64,000 nucleotides of DNA from Micrococcales bacterium UBA7469 (GCA_002479805.1 DLPB01000031.1:64779-128778); one strand, 5' to 3'; shown: positions 1 through 9,088, counted from the first letter of the stretch. Numbers and translations: made by a program. The notes: generated by a model from the sequence alone, not told the origin.

Positions 1-73
1 AAGCTTCATAATCCAGTTCAGATACAAGCAAGGGCTGAACATAAAACTTCCGGTGTTCGCCGGTTCCAGCTCT

Positions 74-1117
74 CTAATCTAAATCCGGCGAGTGACTGAC
101 TTGGCGCAACCCTACAAAGTGCAGAACTTCCTCAGTGAGGGTCGCATAGCCAAGAAGTATCTTCTCGAGAGCTCCATTTAGGAGTTCGTGGCGCTTGCCT
201 AGCCAGAAAGTTGGGTTTTGGCACTTGTTCACTTGCTCGGCCAACCAGTTATCTGGCATGGCTAGGTAAACCGGAGATCTGTGTTCGAGGCCCATGGCGG
301 AGTTTGGCTTGCCAGCCTCATAGATGACACCCGCCACGAATCTGTTTCTCTCGCCATCAACAACGATTGAGATGTATTGGCCCCCCTCAAGGTTCACGTC
401 TGCAATGAAGCCCTGCCAGTCGCAGTTCTTGCAGCCAATCTCTGGGTCGCCGCCCATGATGATGCAGCCACCGATATAGATGTTGTCCTGATTCTCCAAC
501 ATCCCTGGCGATGGCATTCCATAAACTATGCGCTTTAGCGGGTGGAAGCAGATTGGGCACTTAGGAAGTAGCTGATTCATCAGAAGAGTTCCGTCTTCTG
601 AAACTTCACCGCCCAAGTCAGATACCGCCTCGACATAGAGCTGATAGTCGTCCTCGGTGTAGCAGCAGATCGTCACATCCAGTTCAGGTCCGCTTCTCTG
701 TAGCTGCAGGGCAATCGCAGAGAGCGCGGTTGACATTGCGATTTCCTTTGGAATGCCAAAAGCTCCGGTACCAAGCGCTGGAAAAGCGATGGACTCAAAG
801 TCGTTTTCCAACGCAAGTCTGATTGAGTTGCGATAGCAGTCCGAGAGAATCTCGGTCTGATTATCCAGGCCTGGGATCCATCTTGGAGCAACGGTGTGGA
901 TGACGTGCTTGGCTGGCAGCCGGTAACCAGCGGTGAGGATTGCTTCGCCAGGCTGCAAGAAGGTGTGGTGAGTTTTTAGCTCACTGAAAAGCCCTGGTCC
1001 TGCTACTTGGTGAATAGCCCCGTCCACCCCACCACCTGGCACCAACTGGGAGTTAGCAGCATTGACGATGGCATCAACCCGCAGCGTTGTTATGTCTCCA
1101 ATAACTAAACGAATCAT
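74..1117 (-). CDS. Macrodomain protein with C-terminal zinc ribbon
   Basis: 347 residues. Residues 1-165 form a MacroD-type macrodomain: GDITTLRVDAIVNAAN near the start, then PGGGVDGAIH and FPALGTGAFGIP at about 112-123, the ADP-ribose binding loops. This family binds or removes ADP-ribose from proteins, O-acetyl-ADP-ribose or nucleic acids. After residue 185 there is a non-macro region with two CxxC pairs (C187/C190 and C229/C232) that should bind zinc. The start codon overlaps the stop of the preceding 161-residue gene by 4 bases (ATGA), so the two are probably translated together. No DarT-like toxin gene lies next to it. The macrodomain is seen clearly; the substrate is unknown. The C-terminal extension is unlike plain MacroD enzymes and may bring the enzyme to a nucleic acid or protein target. 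Confidence 0.88.
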   Translation of the reverse strand: MIRLVIGDITTLRVDAIVNAANSQLVPGGGVDGAIHQVAGPGLFSELKTHHTFLQPGEAILTAGYRLPAKHVIHTVAPRWIPGLDNQTEILSDCYRNSIRLALENDFESIAFPALGTGAFGIPKEIAMSTALSAIALQLQRSGPELDVTICCYTEDDYQLYVEAVSDLGGEVSEDGTLLMNQLLPKCPICFHPLKRIVYGMPSPGMLENQDNIYIGGCIIMGGDPEIGCKNCDWQGFIADVNLEGGQYISIVVDGERNRFVAGVIYEAGKPNSAMGLEHRSPVYLAMPDNWLAEQVNKCQNPTFWLGKRHELLNGALEKILLGYATLTEEVLHFVGLRQVSHSPDLD

Positions 1118-1599
1118 CTTTGTTTCTCCTCAACCGTTTGCTCTAGCTCAGTAGGCATAGTGAAAAGCGGGTATGCGTAAAAGCACTCGTAGTGAACGTC
1201 ACTATCGGTGGGGATGTATTCGAGATCCTCAGGCAATGAATAGCCAAAGTAGTACTCGCCCGACTCGTACTCACCATCTTCGAGTTCGATGTCGGCCTCC
1301 CATGCTGACCAGCTATAGGCGACTGGTGCTGGGCTGATGTTCTGATCGATCAGCAAGTCTTCTTTACTGATCTTGTAGTTTCCAGCCAGGTAGCAAAGGT
1401 CTAGAAGCTGCATGTAGCCCACGAAGTTGAAGTACCTTGCCACTCGAGCTACTCGCAGGTCACCTTGGATGTGCTTTCGAAGGTTCGGAACGTTTTCCCA
1501 GCCATAGAACTCGACCGAAACAATTGGCCCACCAGTTATTTCAAAGAATTGCGGCTCAATGTAGGCATTGACCAACTGGCCATCGATGCTCAAAATCAT
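1114..1599 (-). CDS. Unknown protein coupled to macrodomain gene
   Basis: 161 residues, acidic, rich in Tyr, Glu and Asp, with no signal peptide, membrane segment or motif that I recognise. It begins MILSIDGQLV and is preceded by an AAGGG Shine-Dalgarno about 5 bases before ATG. Its stop overlaps the start of the macrodomain gene by 4 bases, so the two proteins are likely made in step. That coupling suggests a role as partner or substrate adaptor of the macrodomain protein; this is inference only. Confidence 0.7.
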   Translation of the reverse strand: MILSIDGQLVNAYIEPQFFEITGGPIVSVEFYGWENVPNLRKHIQGDLRVARVARYFNFVGYMQLLDLCYLAGNYKISKEDLLIDQNISPAPVAYSWSAWEADIELEDGEYESGEYYFGYSLPEDLEYIPTDSDVHYECFYAYPLFTMPTELEQTVEEKQR

Positions 1600-1715
1600 G
1601 TCAACCCTTCCCGAGACGTAAAGCTAGTGGGTGGGTCTGACATTTTTCGATCCCCCTATCAAGCTAACTGTCCAAGCTCCCTAATGAGCCAGTCGCCTTG
1701 TGGATCACTATGCCA

Positions 1716-1991
1716 CTAAGGGATGTTAATTAGTCCAATGGGCTTATCAAAAGAGTTGAATGGATAGTCGGGCTGGTAAAGGAACTCTTGTTCACGCCAC
1801 TCTTCGTCCGGAAATGGGACCTCGCCTTTTGGCATACGAATAAGGTCTTGGAAGGCCTGGTAAGCCTCTTCGATGATTTCCCCACCACGATCAGTAAACT
1901 CCAGCCAACCGGTTGTCGATAGATCGGCTAAATCACACGCTGCTTCCCAACATTCATACCAGTCGTGAAAGTTTTGTGATTCGAATTCCAC
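1716..1991 (-). CDS. Small acidic unknown protein
   Basis: 91 residues read from a GTG at 1991 (MEFESQNFHDWYECWEAACD at the N-terminus). It is acidic and aromatic-rich, with no recognisable domain, signal or membrane segment. No strong ribosome site precedes the GTG, so the start is uncertain. It lies in the same minus-strand series as the WGR and macrodomain genes, separated by gaps of 116 and about 170 bases that show no clear promoter or terminator. Function unknown. Confidence 0.55.
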   Translation of the reverse strand: MEFESQNFHDWYECWEAACDLADLSTTGWLEFTDRGGEIIEEAYQAFQDLIRMPKGEVPFPDEEWREQEFLYQPDYPFNSFDKPIGLINIP

Positions 1992-2160
1992 TCGGTCTTC
2001 ATTGTCTGGCTGAACAATTTCACGTAGAGAACGAATTTGCCATTTTTGTTTCCCCCTAGGGCTTCAGTTTCAAACTATTCAAATTCGGGAATTTGACATC
2101 AATGTTTCTTAATCTCGTCAAACTCCGCTCACTGATTGACGAGATGACCGGTGAATGTTC

Positions 2161-2496
2161 TCACCTTGGTTTCGGTTGGTTGACTTCGGCCGGTAGTTGC
2201 CCATTTCCATTAGCGCTTCCGCCGACAGTGATGGTGATTAGCCGCGTGGGAATCTCTTCTTCCGCATCCACCAAGTCATAGACACTCTCTAAGCCCAGTT
2301 CTTCTGCAACCTGTTCGGCGTAGTTGTAGGTTTCTCTTAGCTTCGCCGCTCCACTATCCGTCAGTGTTGCGTAGCCGTGGCTAACTGCAAAAGCCAACGG
2401 GAGCGAGACGTTCTCTTGGTTGACCCATTCCATGACGTTTGGGTTTTCGTCGTGCTCCGTGTAGATGAAAGCTAAGGCTTCGATAATTTCTTTCAT
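2161..2496 (-). CDS. Unknown 111-residue protein downstream of WGR gene
   Basis: I choose the ATG at 2496 (MKEIIEALAFIYTEHDENP) because an AAAGG ribosome site sits just upstream and the longer reading would overlap the WGR gene with a basic, non-natural-looking extension. The protein has an alpha-helical N-terminal two thirds and a low-complexity Gly/Asn/Pro tail. It follows the WGR-domain gene after 13 bases, so they are probably one operon. No family recognised. Confidence 0.6.
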   Translation of the reverse strand: MKEIIEALAFIYTEHDENPNVMEWVNQENVSLPLAFAVSHGYATLTDSGAAKLRETYNYAEQVAEELGLESVYDLVDAEEEIPTRLITITVGGSANGNGQLPAEVNQPKPR

Positions 2497-2509
2497 GTAT
2501 ACCTTTCGG

Positions 2510-2737
2510 CTATTTCTCGACGTAACCGTCTTTGGTTTTCTCTGCGATCTTCTTGTCTGCGAAAGCCTTTGCGGCCGCTTCGGAATCCAGCTCCTTGGTG
2601 GATATCTGTCCATTCACGCCTAGCTTGCCGTAACGAACGATTACGGTCTTACCCTCAAGAGTGATCTCCCAGAACTTGGCAGTCTCTCCGGTCTTGGTGC
2701 GATCAGTTTCTCCAACGTATTCGAAATACTTCTTCAT
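2510..2737 (-). CDS. Stand-alone WGR-domain protein
   Basis: 75 residues made of essentially one WGR domain. The pattern FWEITLEGKTVIVRYGKLG, a following Gly-Gln, then an A-x3-F helix and the closing K-x-GY is that of the bacterial MolR/WGR type, with YGK in place of the signature WGR. In PARPs WGR domains contact 5'-phosphorylated DNA ends and relay activation; in bacteria small WGR proteins are mostly uncharacterised. A GGGGG ribosome site precedes the ATG. The upstream neighbour, 81 bases away, is a DNA ligase-like gene, so a role in recognising DNA ends next to the ligase is a reasonable inference. Confidence 0.85.
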   Translation of the reverse strand: MKKYFEYVGETDRTKTGETAKFWEITLEGKTVIVRYGKLGVNGQISTKELDSEAAAKAFADKKIAEKTKDGYVEK

Positions 2738-2818
2738 TAGTTCCCCCTTTATTGAAGTTATTTCACTCTACTTCTCGCCGCCAACATTTTGTAAAGCGGC
2801 AAGGCTGGGCTAGTTGGC

Positions 2819-4198
2819 TCAGCCGACTGGCTCCCAGCCCTTTTTGACGTTCTCGACAATCAATAGCTCTGCTATCTCGTTAGCAGTCTCAAGATTCGGA
2901 GCAGTCTTAACCTCTCTGGCAAGTGGAGCTTTTCTGGTTGAGCTGAAGTCCGTCCAGTGCACAACAAAGGCTGGATAGAGCGGGTCTATAGTCTCCTTGT
3001 TGGTCTTGAAAACCACCAGCTTTCTCACGTCGGTCTTATCTGCCGAAGTCTTGGTCCAAACCTGGCGGCGAACCACCTCGGAAGCCGGAAGCGCCACCGC
3101 AGATCCACTTGGCACCTCAGCAAACTCAGCAATTTGATCCCAGCGAGCGCCGCTTTGAACATCTGGCTTGTCGTTTCGCTCGCGCATAACCACTGCGTTT
3201 AGAAGCGATGCCGCTGGCACCTTGAAGGCTGGTTCCCAGCCGTTTTTGGTGAGTTTTAGTTGAGTCTGGCGAAGGCGTCTGCCCTGGCTATCCTCGGTCT
3301 GGATATCCATCACTGTGGTTTCGAGAATTACCTCTGGCTTCACAAAGCGGTAGAGCTGTCCGGATGCTGCTGCCTGGCGGTAGCCGCTTTCAATTTCCAG
3401 TGGAACTAGGACTTTGAGCAGGTCAACTTTTGAAAATGCGCCATCAAAGTTGCCAGTTGCTCCGATTGGAACAAAGTCACCGTCTGGCAGCGCGAGTCCG
3501 AAAAGGACTGAGCGGACTTGCTCGGAGCCCTCTTTGCTCAGTTCCGTAGTGAAGGCTAAAACCACTGCGTCAACAGTGATCGACTTCTTGACCTTCAGAA
3601 CTCGACCGTCTTGGCAGCGGACAATGATTCCTTCTTGGTCTCCGTTCACGACGCCTTCGTTGAAGAACGCGATGACCTCAGACTCGGTCGAGAAGCTCTT
3701 AGTTTCGATGACGTGGAGTGAGCCGGGCTTTACCAGCTGACCGAGTTTCGCTAGACGTTCGACATAGGTCTGCTCTTGCCAGCTGATTCCGTCGCCGAGC
3801 ACAAGATCAAAGGCTGCGAAGCTAAGTTCGTCTGCTGATCCAGCAAGCGCCTTGGCAACATCGCCGACTCGCTCCCTGCCGTCTTTCTTGACGTATAGCT
3901 CGCCTGCGATGATCAAACCCTTGGGTAGTGCTTCCGCCTCAGCGAGAATCTCGGCGCCAGTGGCCACTCTGCCGTTGGCAGCAATCAATCTTGGGTTAGC
4001 CGAGGTGGTGTCTAGAAACCAAAGCTCGCCATCAATCTTCTGAGAGCAAAGGTAGGGCTCTATTGACAGGAAGCGCTGGATCTCTGCCGGGGGGCAGGGT
4101 GTGTATCGCTGGGCAACCAGGGTGCGGTATTCATTTACCGCTGCCGCTACATCTCTATCTTCAAGCGAACCAGGCTGAGAAACAGTGACCTTACTCAT
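2819..4198 (-). CDS. ATP-dependent DNA ligase-like nucleotidyltransferase
   Basis: 459 residues. Motif I is KIDGE with the adenylated lysine K54; motif III is IAGELYV (E100); IIIa is FAAFDLVL near 127-134; motif IV is EGIIVR (189-194); motif V is LKVKKS (201-206). Residues about 209-300 follow the OB-fold pattern of ATP-dependent ligases (VDAVVLAF, later YRFVKPEVILE). The remaining C-terminal 110 residues are family-unspecific, but the last 50 resemble a degenerate WGR fold. It lacks the DNA-binding domain of replicative ligases and is not a LigD fusion. The start overlaps the preceding gene by 8 bases, indicating coupling. Likely seals nicks or ends; whether DNA or RNA cannot be told. Essential replication would use NAD-dependent LigA elsewhere. 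Confidence 0.85.
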   Translation of the reverse strand: MSKVTVSQPGSLEDRDVAAAVNEYRTLVAQRYTPCPPAEIQRFLSIEPYLCSQKIDGELWFLDTTSANPRLIAANGRVATGAEILAEAEALPKGLIIAGELYVKKDGRERVGDVAKALAGSADELSFAAFDLVLGDGISWQEQTYVERLAKLGQLVKPGSLHVIETKSFSTESEVIAFFNEGVVNGDQEGIIVRCQDGRVLKVKKSITVDAVVLAFTTELSKEGSEQVRSVLFGLALPDGDFVPIGATGNFDGAFSKVDLLKVLVPLEIESGYRQAAASGQLYRFVKPEVILETTVMDIQTEDSQGRRLRQTQLKLTKNGWEPAFKVPAASLLNAVVMRERNDKPDVQSGARWDQIAEFAEVPSGSAVALPASEVVRRQVWTKTSADKTDVRKLVVFKTNKETIDPLYPAFVVHWTDFSSTRKAPLAREVKTAPNLETANEIAELLIVENVKKGWEPVG

Positions 4199-4919
4199 CG
4201 GTTGCCTCCTTAGTCACTGCTGGCTTTTTTAGCTCCATGTTGCTCAGGTGCAGCAACAGGATGTAGTCCTTATCCTTAGTTCGACCCTCTAAAAAGCCTC
4301 GGTATGGCGTGCCATTGAGCTGCAGAATGAGCGGCTGCTTGCCGTCCTCGCCTGCGCCCAAGAGCACCACAACTTTTTCTCGCTCCAGCTCTTCTGCCAT
4401 CGCAAACAAGAAGTCATAGGTAACACCATCGACATGGCGAAGCTGCATCGAGCGCTTGATGGCGAACTTTCGAATCAAGTCCGACTTTGGCAACTTCTTA
4501 CCGGCCCAGCGAACCGGCACTGCGTCGTTAACTGTGGCGGCTACTTCAACTGGATCTCTCCGGCTCACCTCAGCGCCTGAGGCATCGAAGGTAATCTCAA
4601 CCGCTTTGGGGTTGCCCTTTACGGGAGTTCCAGTTGAGTCAAGTAGCAGCGACTGGGTTACGTCGATGGTCTTGCCAACAAAATCAAGGTCGATCTCTGG
4701 GTCGCCAGAAATTAGTTCTGCCGAGTAATCGTCTTTACCAAATTTGGCAACCAAGTCCTCGTGCAGCGACGCTCTACCGCCAGAGATGTAGCGGCGAAAC
4801 TCGGCAGATTTTCCTTCTTTGCCGATAACTATGTCTTTTTCGGGCGACTTCGAACTGGCTACTACCACGGCATTTCTGCCGGACGAATTTGAAATGTGAA
4901 GCTTTCTTAGCGTTGTCAT
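4191..4919 (-). CDS. Unknown ligase-coupled protein (242 aa)
   Basis: Begins MTTLRKLHISNSSGRNAVVV. It is mixed alpha/beta, soluble, with no signal, membrane span or catalytic motif that I recognise. The middle part reads as beta-rich (EIDLDFVGKTIDVTQSLLL) and the C-terminal part contains a strand-rich segment (KVVVLLGAGEDGKQPLILQL). Its last codons overlap the ligase start by 8 bases and it follows the 222-residue gene after 8 bases, so these three form one tightly packed transcription unit. It is most likely an accessory subunit for the ligase or the divergent nuclease-helicase; this rests on context only. Confidence 0.7.
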   Translation of the reverse strand: MTTLRKLHISNSSGRNAVVVASSKSPEKDIVIGKEGKSAEFRRYISGGRASLHEDLVAKFGKDDYSAELISGDPEIDLDFVGKTIDVTQSLLLDSTGTPVKGNPKAVEITFDASGAEVSRRDPVEVAATVNDAVPVRWAGKKLPKSDLIRKFAIKRSMQLRHVDGVTYDFLFAMAEELEREKVVVLLGAGEDGKQPLILQLNGTPYRGFLEGRTKDKDYILLLHLSNMELKKPAVTKEATDE

Positions 4920-4927
4920 CTCTCCCC

Positions 4928-5596
4928 CTAGAACATCTCGAAATCAAGGTCTTCATCGGAGTCCTCAGACGCAACCGGTAGGTCGACAGCGGCTTTGAAC
5001 CCGACCCACTCGAACTCAAGAGGCTGGCCGATGATGGCAAAGAATCCGTTGTCGTTGCCAACCAGCAGTGCTGTTTCGGCCTGGTAGTCCTCGCGATAGT
5101 TGAAAGAGAAGCTAAAGACTTTTCCAGCCTCCAGGGACTTCTTTAGGTCGTCATCAAGCTGGTTTGGCTCAAGTGCGTAGATGGTCTGCTGCACGACATC
5201 TAGAGCGTCCTCTAGGGAAATCTCCTTTAGCTCCTGTGCTACTCCTAGCGTGGAGGGAACTTTGGTGAGCACATTCCCTGCAGAGTCAAAACCTTCCAGT
5301 TCGCTTTGTTTGTAGGAGCGACCATCACTCAGAAAATACCCTTGCGCTGTCATGCCGCTTCTTAGTAGCAGTGCGCCATCTTCCAGCAGGCTGGCTCGGG
5401 AGCACGGCTCTCCCAAGTGATCCAGGAGTACTCGTCGGCGCTTGCCATAGAGGCTTGCCCTGTCTACCGCCTTGAAGGCGAAGGAAGACTCCTTACCCCC
5501 CAGGCTTACCAAAATGTCCTTAGCCACCTGTAACCTCTCCCCCGTCTGGGGATTCTGTTGCAGATAGCAGTGGTCCCCCAGACCAACGACTTTCAT
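4928..5596 (-). CDS. Unknown first gene of ligase operon (222 aa)
   Basis: Starts MKVVGLGDHCYLQQNPQTGE and ends in a strongly acidic tail (SEDSDEDLDFEMF). The sequence looks strand-rich and soluble. The acidic tail could mimic DNA or bind a basic partner; this is speculation. It is the promoter-proximal gene of the ligase/WGR run and is divergent from the nuclease-helicase gene across 54 bases. I recognise no family. Confidence 0.7.
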   Translation of the reverse strand: MKVVGLGDHCYLQQNPQTGERLQVAKDILVSLGGKESSFAFKAVDRASLYGKRRRVLLDHLGEPCSRASLLEDGALLLRSGMTAQGYFLSDGRSYKQSELEGFDSAGNVLTKVPSTLGVAQELKEISLEDALDVVQQTIYALEPNQLDDDLKKSLEAGKVFSFSFNYREDYQAETALLVGNDNGFFAIIGQPLEFEWVGFKAAVDLPVASEDSDEDLDFEMF

Positions 5597-5650
5597 TGTA
5601 GAAGGCCTGTGTGAGAATTATTAAGCGAGCATCTTTCGAGGGGGAACGAA
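5597..5650. promoter_or_regulatory. Short divergent promoter region of ligase and helicase units
   Basis: Only 54 bases separate the two divergent units, so both promoters must overlap. An AT-rich core, AATTATTAAG, at about 5617-5626 could supply -10 elements in both directions. The helicase side carries a GAGGGGG ribosome site just before its TTG start. No clear operator palindrome was seen. Confidence 0.4.
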
Positions 5651-8600
5651 TTGCTTAGAACTGACAAGGGATTTATCTATTCGGCTCAGGACCTAATCGC
5701 CCAATTCGAATGTGACCACAGAATCTCGCTTAACCAGGCCGCTAGTTACGGCTTGATAAAGAAGCCAAAGAACGAAGACCCAAACCTCAAACTGCTTCAG
5801 GAGCTAGGTCAACTATTCGAACAGCGCAGGCTCACCCAAATCGAGCGAACCGCGAAGGTCATAAAGCTTTCTCACCCCGAGCCATCCCCATCTGGCTACC
5901 AAAACGCCTGGCTTGAGACCAGAGCGGCGATGCAGGCAGAGGTAGATGTCATCTATCAGGGGACCCTATTTGATGGTCAGTTTGTTGGAATTGTGGATTT
6001 CCTACTGCTCAAGAAAGACGCCTCGGGATCGGCAGTTAGGGACGGTTACGGAGTTGCCATCTATGAACCCGTCGACAGCAAATCCGCCCGCATCGAGAAG
6101 GTTTCGGCCGTTATTCAGGTAGGCGCTTATGCCAATCTTCTGGTCAGTCTAGGCCGCCCAAAGCCCGAGCAAGTTCACCTCTGGCTAGCTGGAGAGCATG
6201 ACTGGTCCGGAGATGCCGGCAAGGCAATGGCAGTCGCCGCTCAATCACGCGATTCACTTTTGGCTAATCCCGCAACGGGCGAGTTGCCGAACCCAGTCTG
6301 GGCACCACCGCGGCCGAGCTGTGCCAGCTGTTCGTGGCAAGACCACTGCAAGACTGGTAGGTCCGAAGCCAGAGATCTCTCGCTGATTCAGGGAATTAGG
6401 TCTGTCTCCAGAGAGCGATTGGTTAGAGCTGGAATCTCAACTATCGAGCAAATGTCGGTGGCGGAAGAGGGCCGCAAACCCGCAAGACTCGGGCAGAAAA
6501 CATTCGAGAATCTAAAGGCGCAAGCTGAGATTCAACTCAAGGGTGAGGCTCAAAACACGGTGCTCGCCGAACTAATCGACTGGCAGCAGCTATCGCAGTT
6601 TCCGCTGGCTTCCGATGGCGATATCTGGTTCGACATGGAAGGTGACCCCTACGCCGATGAGGGTCGTGGCCTGGAGTACATGTTTGGGTATCAGTACTTA
6701 GAAAACGGTCAGTCCAAGTTCAAGACTGAAGATGCCTTCAGCCTCAATGAGGAAAAAGCTGCGTTTGAGAGATTCATCGACTTTGTCATGGAGCGCTGGA
6801 GGCGATACCCGGATCTGCACATTTATCACTACGCGGACTATGAGCGCCGAGCACTCACCAAACTCTCGCAAAAGTATTCGACTCGAGTTGCAGAACTAGA
6901 TGAAATTCTTCGCAAGGGTCTACTGATCGATATGTACAGCTTGATCCGAAAGTCGATTAGGTTCTCTACTCAGTCGCTGTCAATCAAATATGTCGAAGCC
7001 ATTTACGGTGAGTCTCACGGTGACGAAGAAGTAAAAAGCGCCAAGGATTCAATCGTTGCCTTCCACGCGGTGCAAGCTCACTTGCTAAATGGCAATAGGG
7101 CAGCGGCAGATGCTGAGTACGAGGAGATTAGGTCTTACAACGCTAAGGACTGCAAATCGACTTATGACTTCGACAGATGGATTCGCAACTTTGCCGCTGA
7201 AAACGATGTGGCACTGGGCCAAAAGCAAGTCGCCGTTGGCGACTCAGAACCAAAGTCTGCCTCTGAGTATCAGAGGCTGGCGGATCAGCTTGGCGAGCTA
7301 ATCGAGAGCGGCAAGCTGGATGAAGAGTCCGCCCAGGCTATCGGCCTGCTTCGTGGTGCGCTGGTCTTCCATGAACGCGAGGACAAAGTTAAATGGTGGC
7401 GAGTTTTTGAAGCAGCCAATCAAGACCTAGAGACCCTCTCTCGCCAAACAGGTGCGATGGTAATCGGTGATGTTTCCGCAGGCGAATGGGCTACTAAGTC
7501 ACCTAAGGGAAGAAAACTGCACCGAGAACTAAGAATTAGCGGTGAGGCAATCTCCGCCGAGGACGCGATCTCTGGAGAACCAAACCTGTCCCTGATCTAC
7601 GAAGTTGCCGAGCTAGGCATGATGTCCCCATCAGATTCACTGCGAGGATTTAGTAGTGCGGTAACTGAGCGCTTTGAAAATGGTGACGCGATTGTCTCCG
7701 AATCTCAGGCTTCGACTGGAGAAATCTGGGACAGCTTGCCCATCGCGGTTATTCAAACTCCCAAGTACAACATGACACCGCTGCAGGACGCGCTAGCTAA
7801 ATTGGCGGCAGAAGTTCTGGAGCAAGGTGGGCTTCCCGCGGGCAAATCTTGGGGGCAGCTACTCAAGCGTGAAGCACCGGTCAACATCAATCACGAATCC
7901 GGCAACCACCTGGCAGACATCGTAAAGACCCTCCAGTCTGGCGAGAGTATGTGTGTCGCAGTTCAAGGACCTCCCGGAACCGGCAAAACATTCGTTGGCT
8001 CCAGAGTGGTGGCACAGCTGGCGAAAATGGGCTGGCGGATCGGCGTTGTCGCACAGTCTCACGCAGTGGTCGAGAACTTCATCACCAAGGTCATCGAGAC
8101 CGATCCTTCTCTCTCCGTTGGCAAGAAACCGAAGGATAAAGAAGGCAAGGGCCGCAGTTGGGAAATTGACTCCGCAGCTGAGTGGATGCTTTCCCAGCCC
8201 GGTGGTTTTGTGCTCGGTGGAACCGCCTGGACGTTTGCGGACAAGACGGTTCAGGCCATGGGGCTCGATCTGCTTGTAGTGGATGAGGCCGGTCAGTTCT
8301 CGGTAACCATGACGCTGGCGAGTGCGGTCGGAGCAAGGCGTTTGTTGCTGTTGGGAGACCCCCAGCAATTGCCACAGGTGAGTCTCGCATCGCACCCAGA
8401 GGGCGCAGAGATTTCGGCCCTAGAGCACTTTGCCCAGGGGAGAAAGACATTGGCACCAGAGGTTGGCTTCTTCCTTGAAACCACCTACCGAATGCACCCT
8501 CTGCTAACTGAAAAAGTTTCGAACCTGCAGTATGAGGGCAAGTTGCTTCCGAGTCCTAGAGTCAAAGTTAGAAACCTGGACGGAGTTCAGCCGGGGGTAA

Positions 8601-9085
8601 CGCCGCTTCCAGTTGAGCACAGTGGCAACACAACCCGGTCCGATGAAGAAGCCCAAAAGGTTACCGAAATCGCTCACTCCTTGTTGGGCAAACTTTGGAC
8701 CGACAATGATGCGGATCGGCCATTGCCTGCTCGAGAACTCGACATGAAAGACATCATCGTGGTGGCGGCTTTCAACGACCAGGTCAGAGCTATCAGAGCC
8801 GCACTGAGAAAAGCCCAGCTCGATGAAATCAGAGTCGGAACCGTGGATAAATTCCAAGGGCAAGAGGCCGCAGTTGTGATTGTTTCAATGGCGACCTCTA
8901 GCGAGGAAGATCTTCCTCGCGGTGTGGATTTCCTGCTTTCTCCAAATCGCTTGAATGTTGCGGTTTCAAGAGGTAAGTGGGTTTGCTATCTAATTCACAG
9001 TCCGGAACTTAGAAGGATCACTCCTTCTTCAGTAAATGGCTTGATGAACCTCGGTGGCTTCTTAGAGCTGGCCAGCAAGGGGTAG
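5651..9085 (+). CDS. TM0106-type nuclease / DnaQ-like exonuclease / SF1 helicase fusion
   Basis: 1144 residues with three enzyme parts. Residues 1-235 are a RecB/Cas4-like PD-(D/E)XK nuclease: D116, then D142-S-K144, Q156, and the Fe-S pattern C21 with C224-x2-C227-x5-C233 as in AddB, Dna2 and Cas4. Residues about 320-480 form an RNase H-like 3'-5' exonuclease (WFDMEGDP with D328 and E330; later YHYADYERRAL). Residues about 740-1140 are an SF1 Dna2/Upf1-type helicase: GPPGTGKT 773-780, DEAG 878-881, GDPQQLPQ, TYRMHP, VDKFQGQE and NVAVSRGK. It would unwind and degrade DNA ends or branched DNA. The TTG start is supported by a GAGGGGG ribosome site. The next gene begins 3 bases after the stop. 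The architecture matches a known but poorly studied family. Confidence 0.9.
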   Translation: MLRTDKGFIYSAQDLIAQFECDHRISLNQAASYGLIKKPKNEDPNLKLLQELGQLFEQRRLTQIERTAKVIKLSHPEPSPSGYQNAWLETRAAMQAEVDVIYQGTLFDGQFVGIVDFLLLKKDASGSAVRDGYGVAIYEPVDSKSARIEKVSAVIQVGAYANLLVSLGRPKPEQVHLWLAGEHDWSGDAGKAMAVAAQSRDSLLANPATGELPNPVWAPPRPSCASCSWQDHCKTGRSEARDLSLIQGIRSVSRERLVRAGISTIEQMSVAEEGRKPARLGQKTFENLKAQAEIQLKGEAQNTVLAELIDWQQLSQFPLASDGDIWFDMEGDPYADEGRGLEYMFGYQYLENGQSKFKTEDAFSLNEEKAAFERFIDFVMERWRRYPDLHIYHYADYERRALTKLSQKYSTRVAELDEILRKGLLIDMYSLIRKSIRFSTQSLSIKYVEAIYGESHGDEEVKSAKDSIVAFHAVQAHLLNGNRAAADAEYEEIRSYNAKDCKSTYDFDRWIRNFAAENDVALGQKQVAVGDSEPKSASEYQRLADQLGELIESGKLDEESAQAIGLLRGALVFHEREDKVKWWRVFEAANQDLETLSRQTGAMVIGDVSAGEWATKSPKGRKLHRELRISGEAISAEDAISGEPNLSLIYEVAELGMMSPSDSLRGFSSAVTERFENGDAIVSESQASTGEIWDSLPIAVIQTPKYNMTPLQDALAKLAAEVLEQGGLPAGKSWGQLLKREAPVNINHESGNHLADIVKTLQSGESMCVAVQGPPGTGKTFVGSRVVAQLAKMGWRIGVVAQSHAVVENFITKVIETDPSLSVGKKPKDKEGKGRSWEIDSAAEWMLSQPGGFVLGGTAWTFADKTVQAMGLDLLVVDEAGQFSVTMTLASAVGARRLLLLGDPQQLPQVSLASHPEGAEISALEHFAQGRKTLAPEVGFFLETTYRMHPLLTEKVSNLQYEGKLLPSPRVKVRNLDGVQPGVTPLPVEHSGNTTRSDEEAQKVTEIAHSLLGKLWTDNDADRPLPARELDMKDIIVVAAFNDQVRAIRAALRKAQLDEIRVGTVDKFQGQEAAVVIVSMATSSEEDLPRGVDFLLSPNRLNVAVSRGKWVCYLIHSPELRRITPSSVNGLMNLGGFLELASKG

Positions 9086-9088
9086 TGG

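Noticed and set aside
74..1117. Macrodomain as DarG antitoxin of a DarTG pair
   Set aside because: No DarT-like ADP-ribosyltransferase gene adjoins; the partner ORF of 161 residues has no ART motif.
2497..2613. Longer start of the 111-residue gene at 2613
   Set aside because: Adds basic low-complexity residues and overlaps the WGR gene; the ATG at 2496 has its own ribosome site.
7859..8395. Long antisense frame (178 codons) inside the helicase gene
   Set aside because: It runs opposite to strongly conserved helicase motifs and has no homology-like features; a shadow of the GC-skewed codon use.
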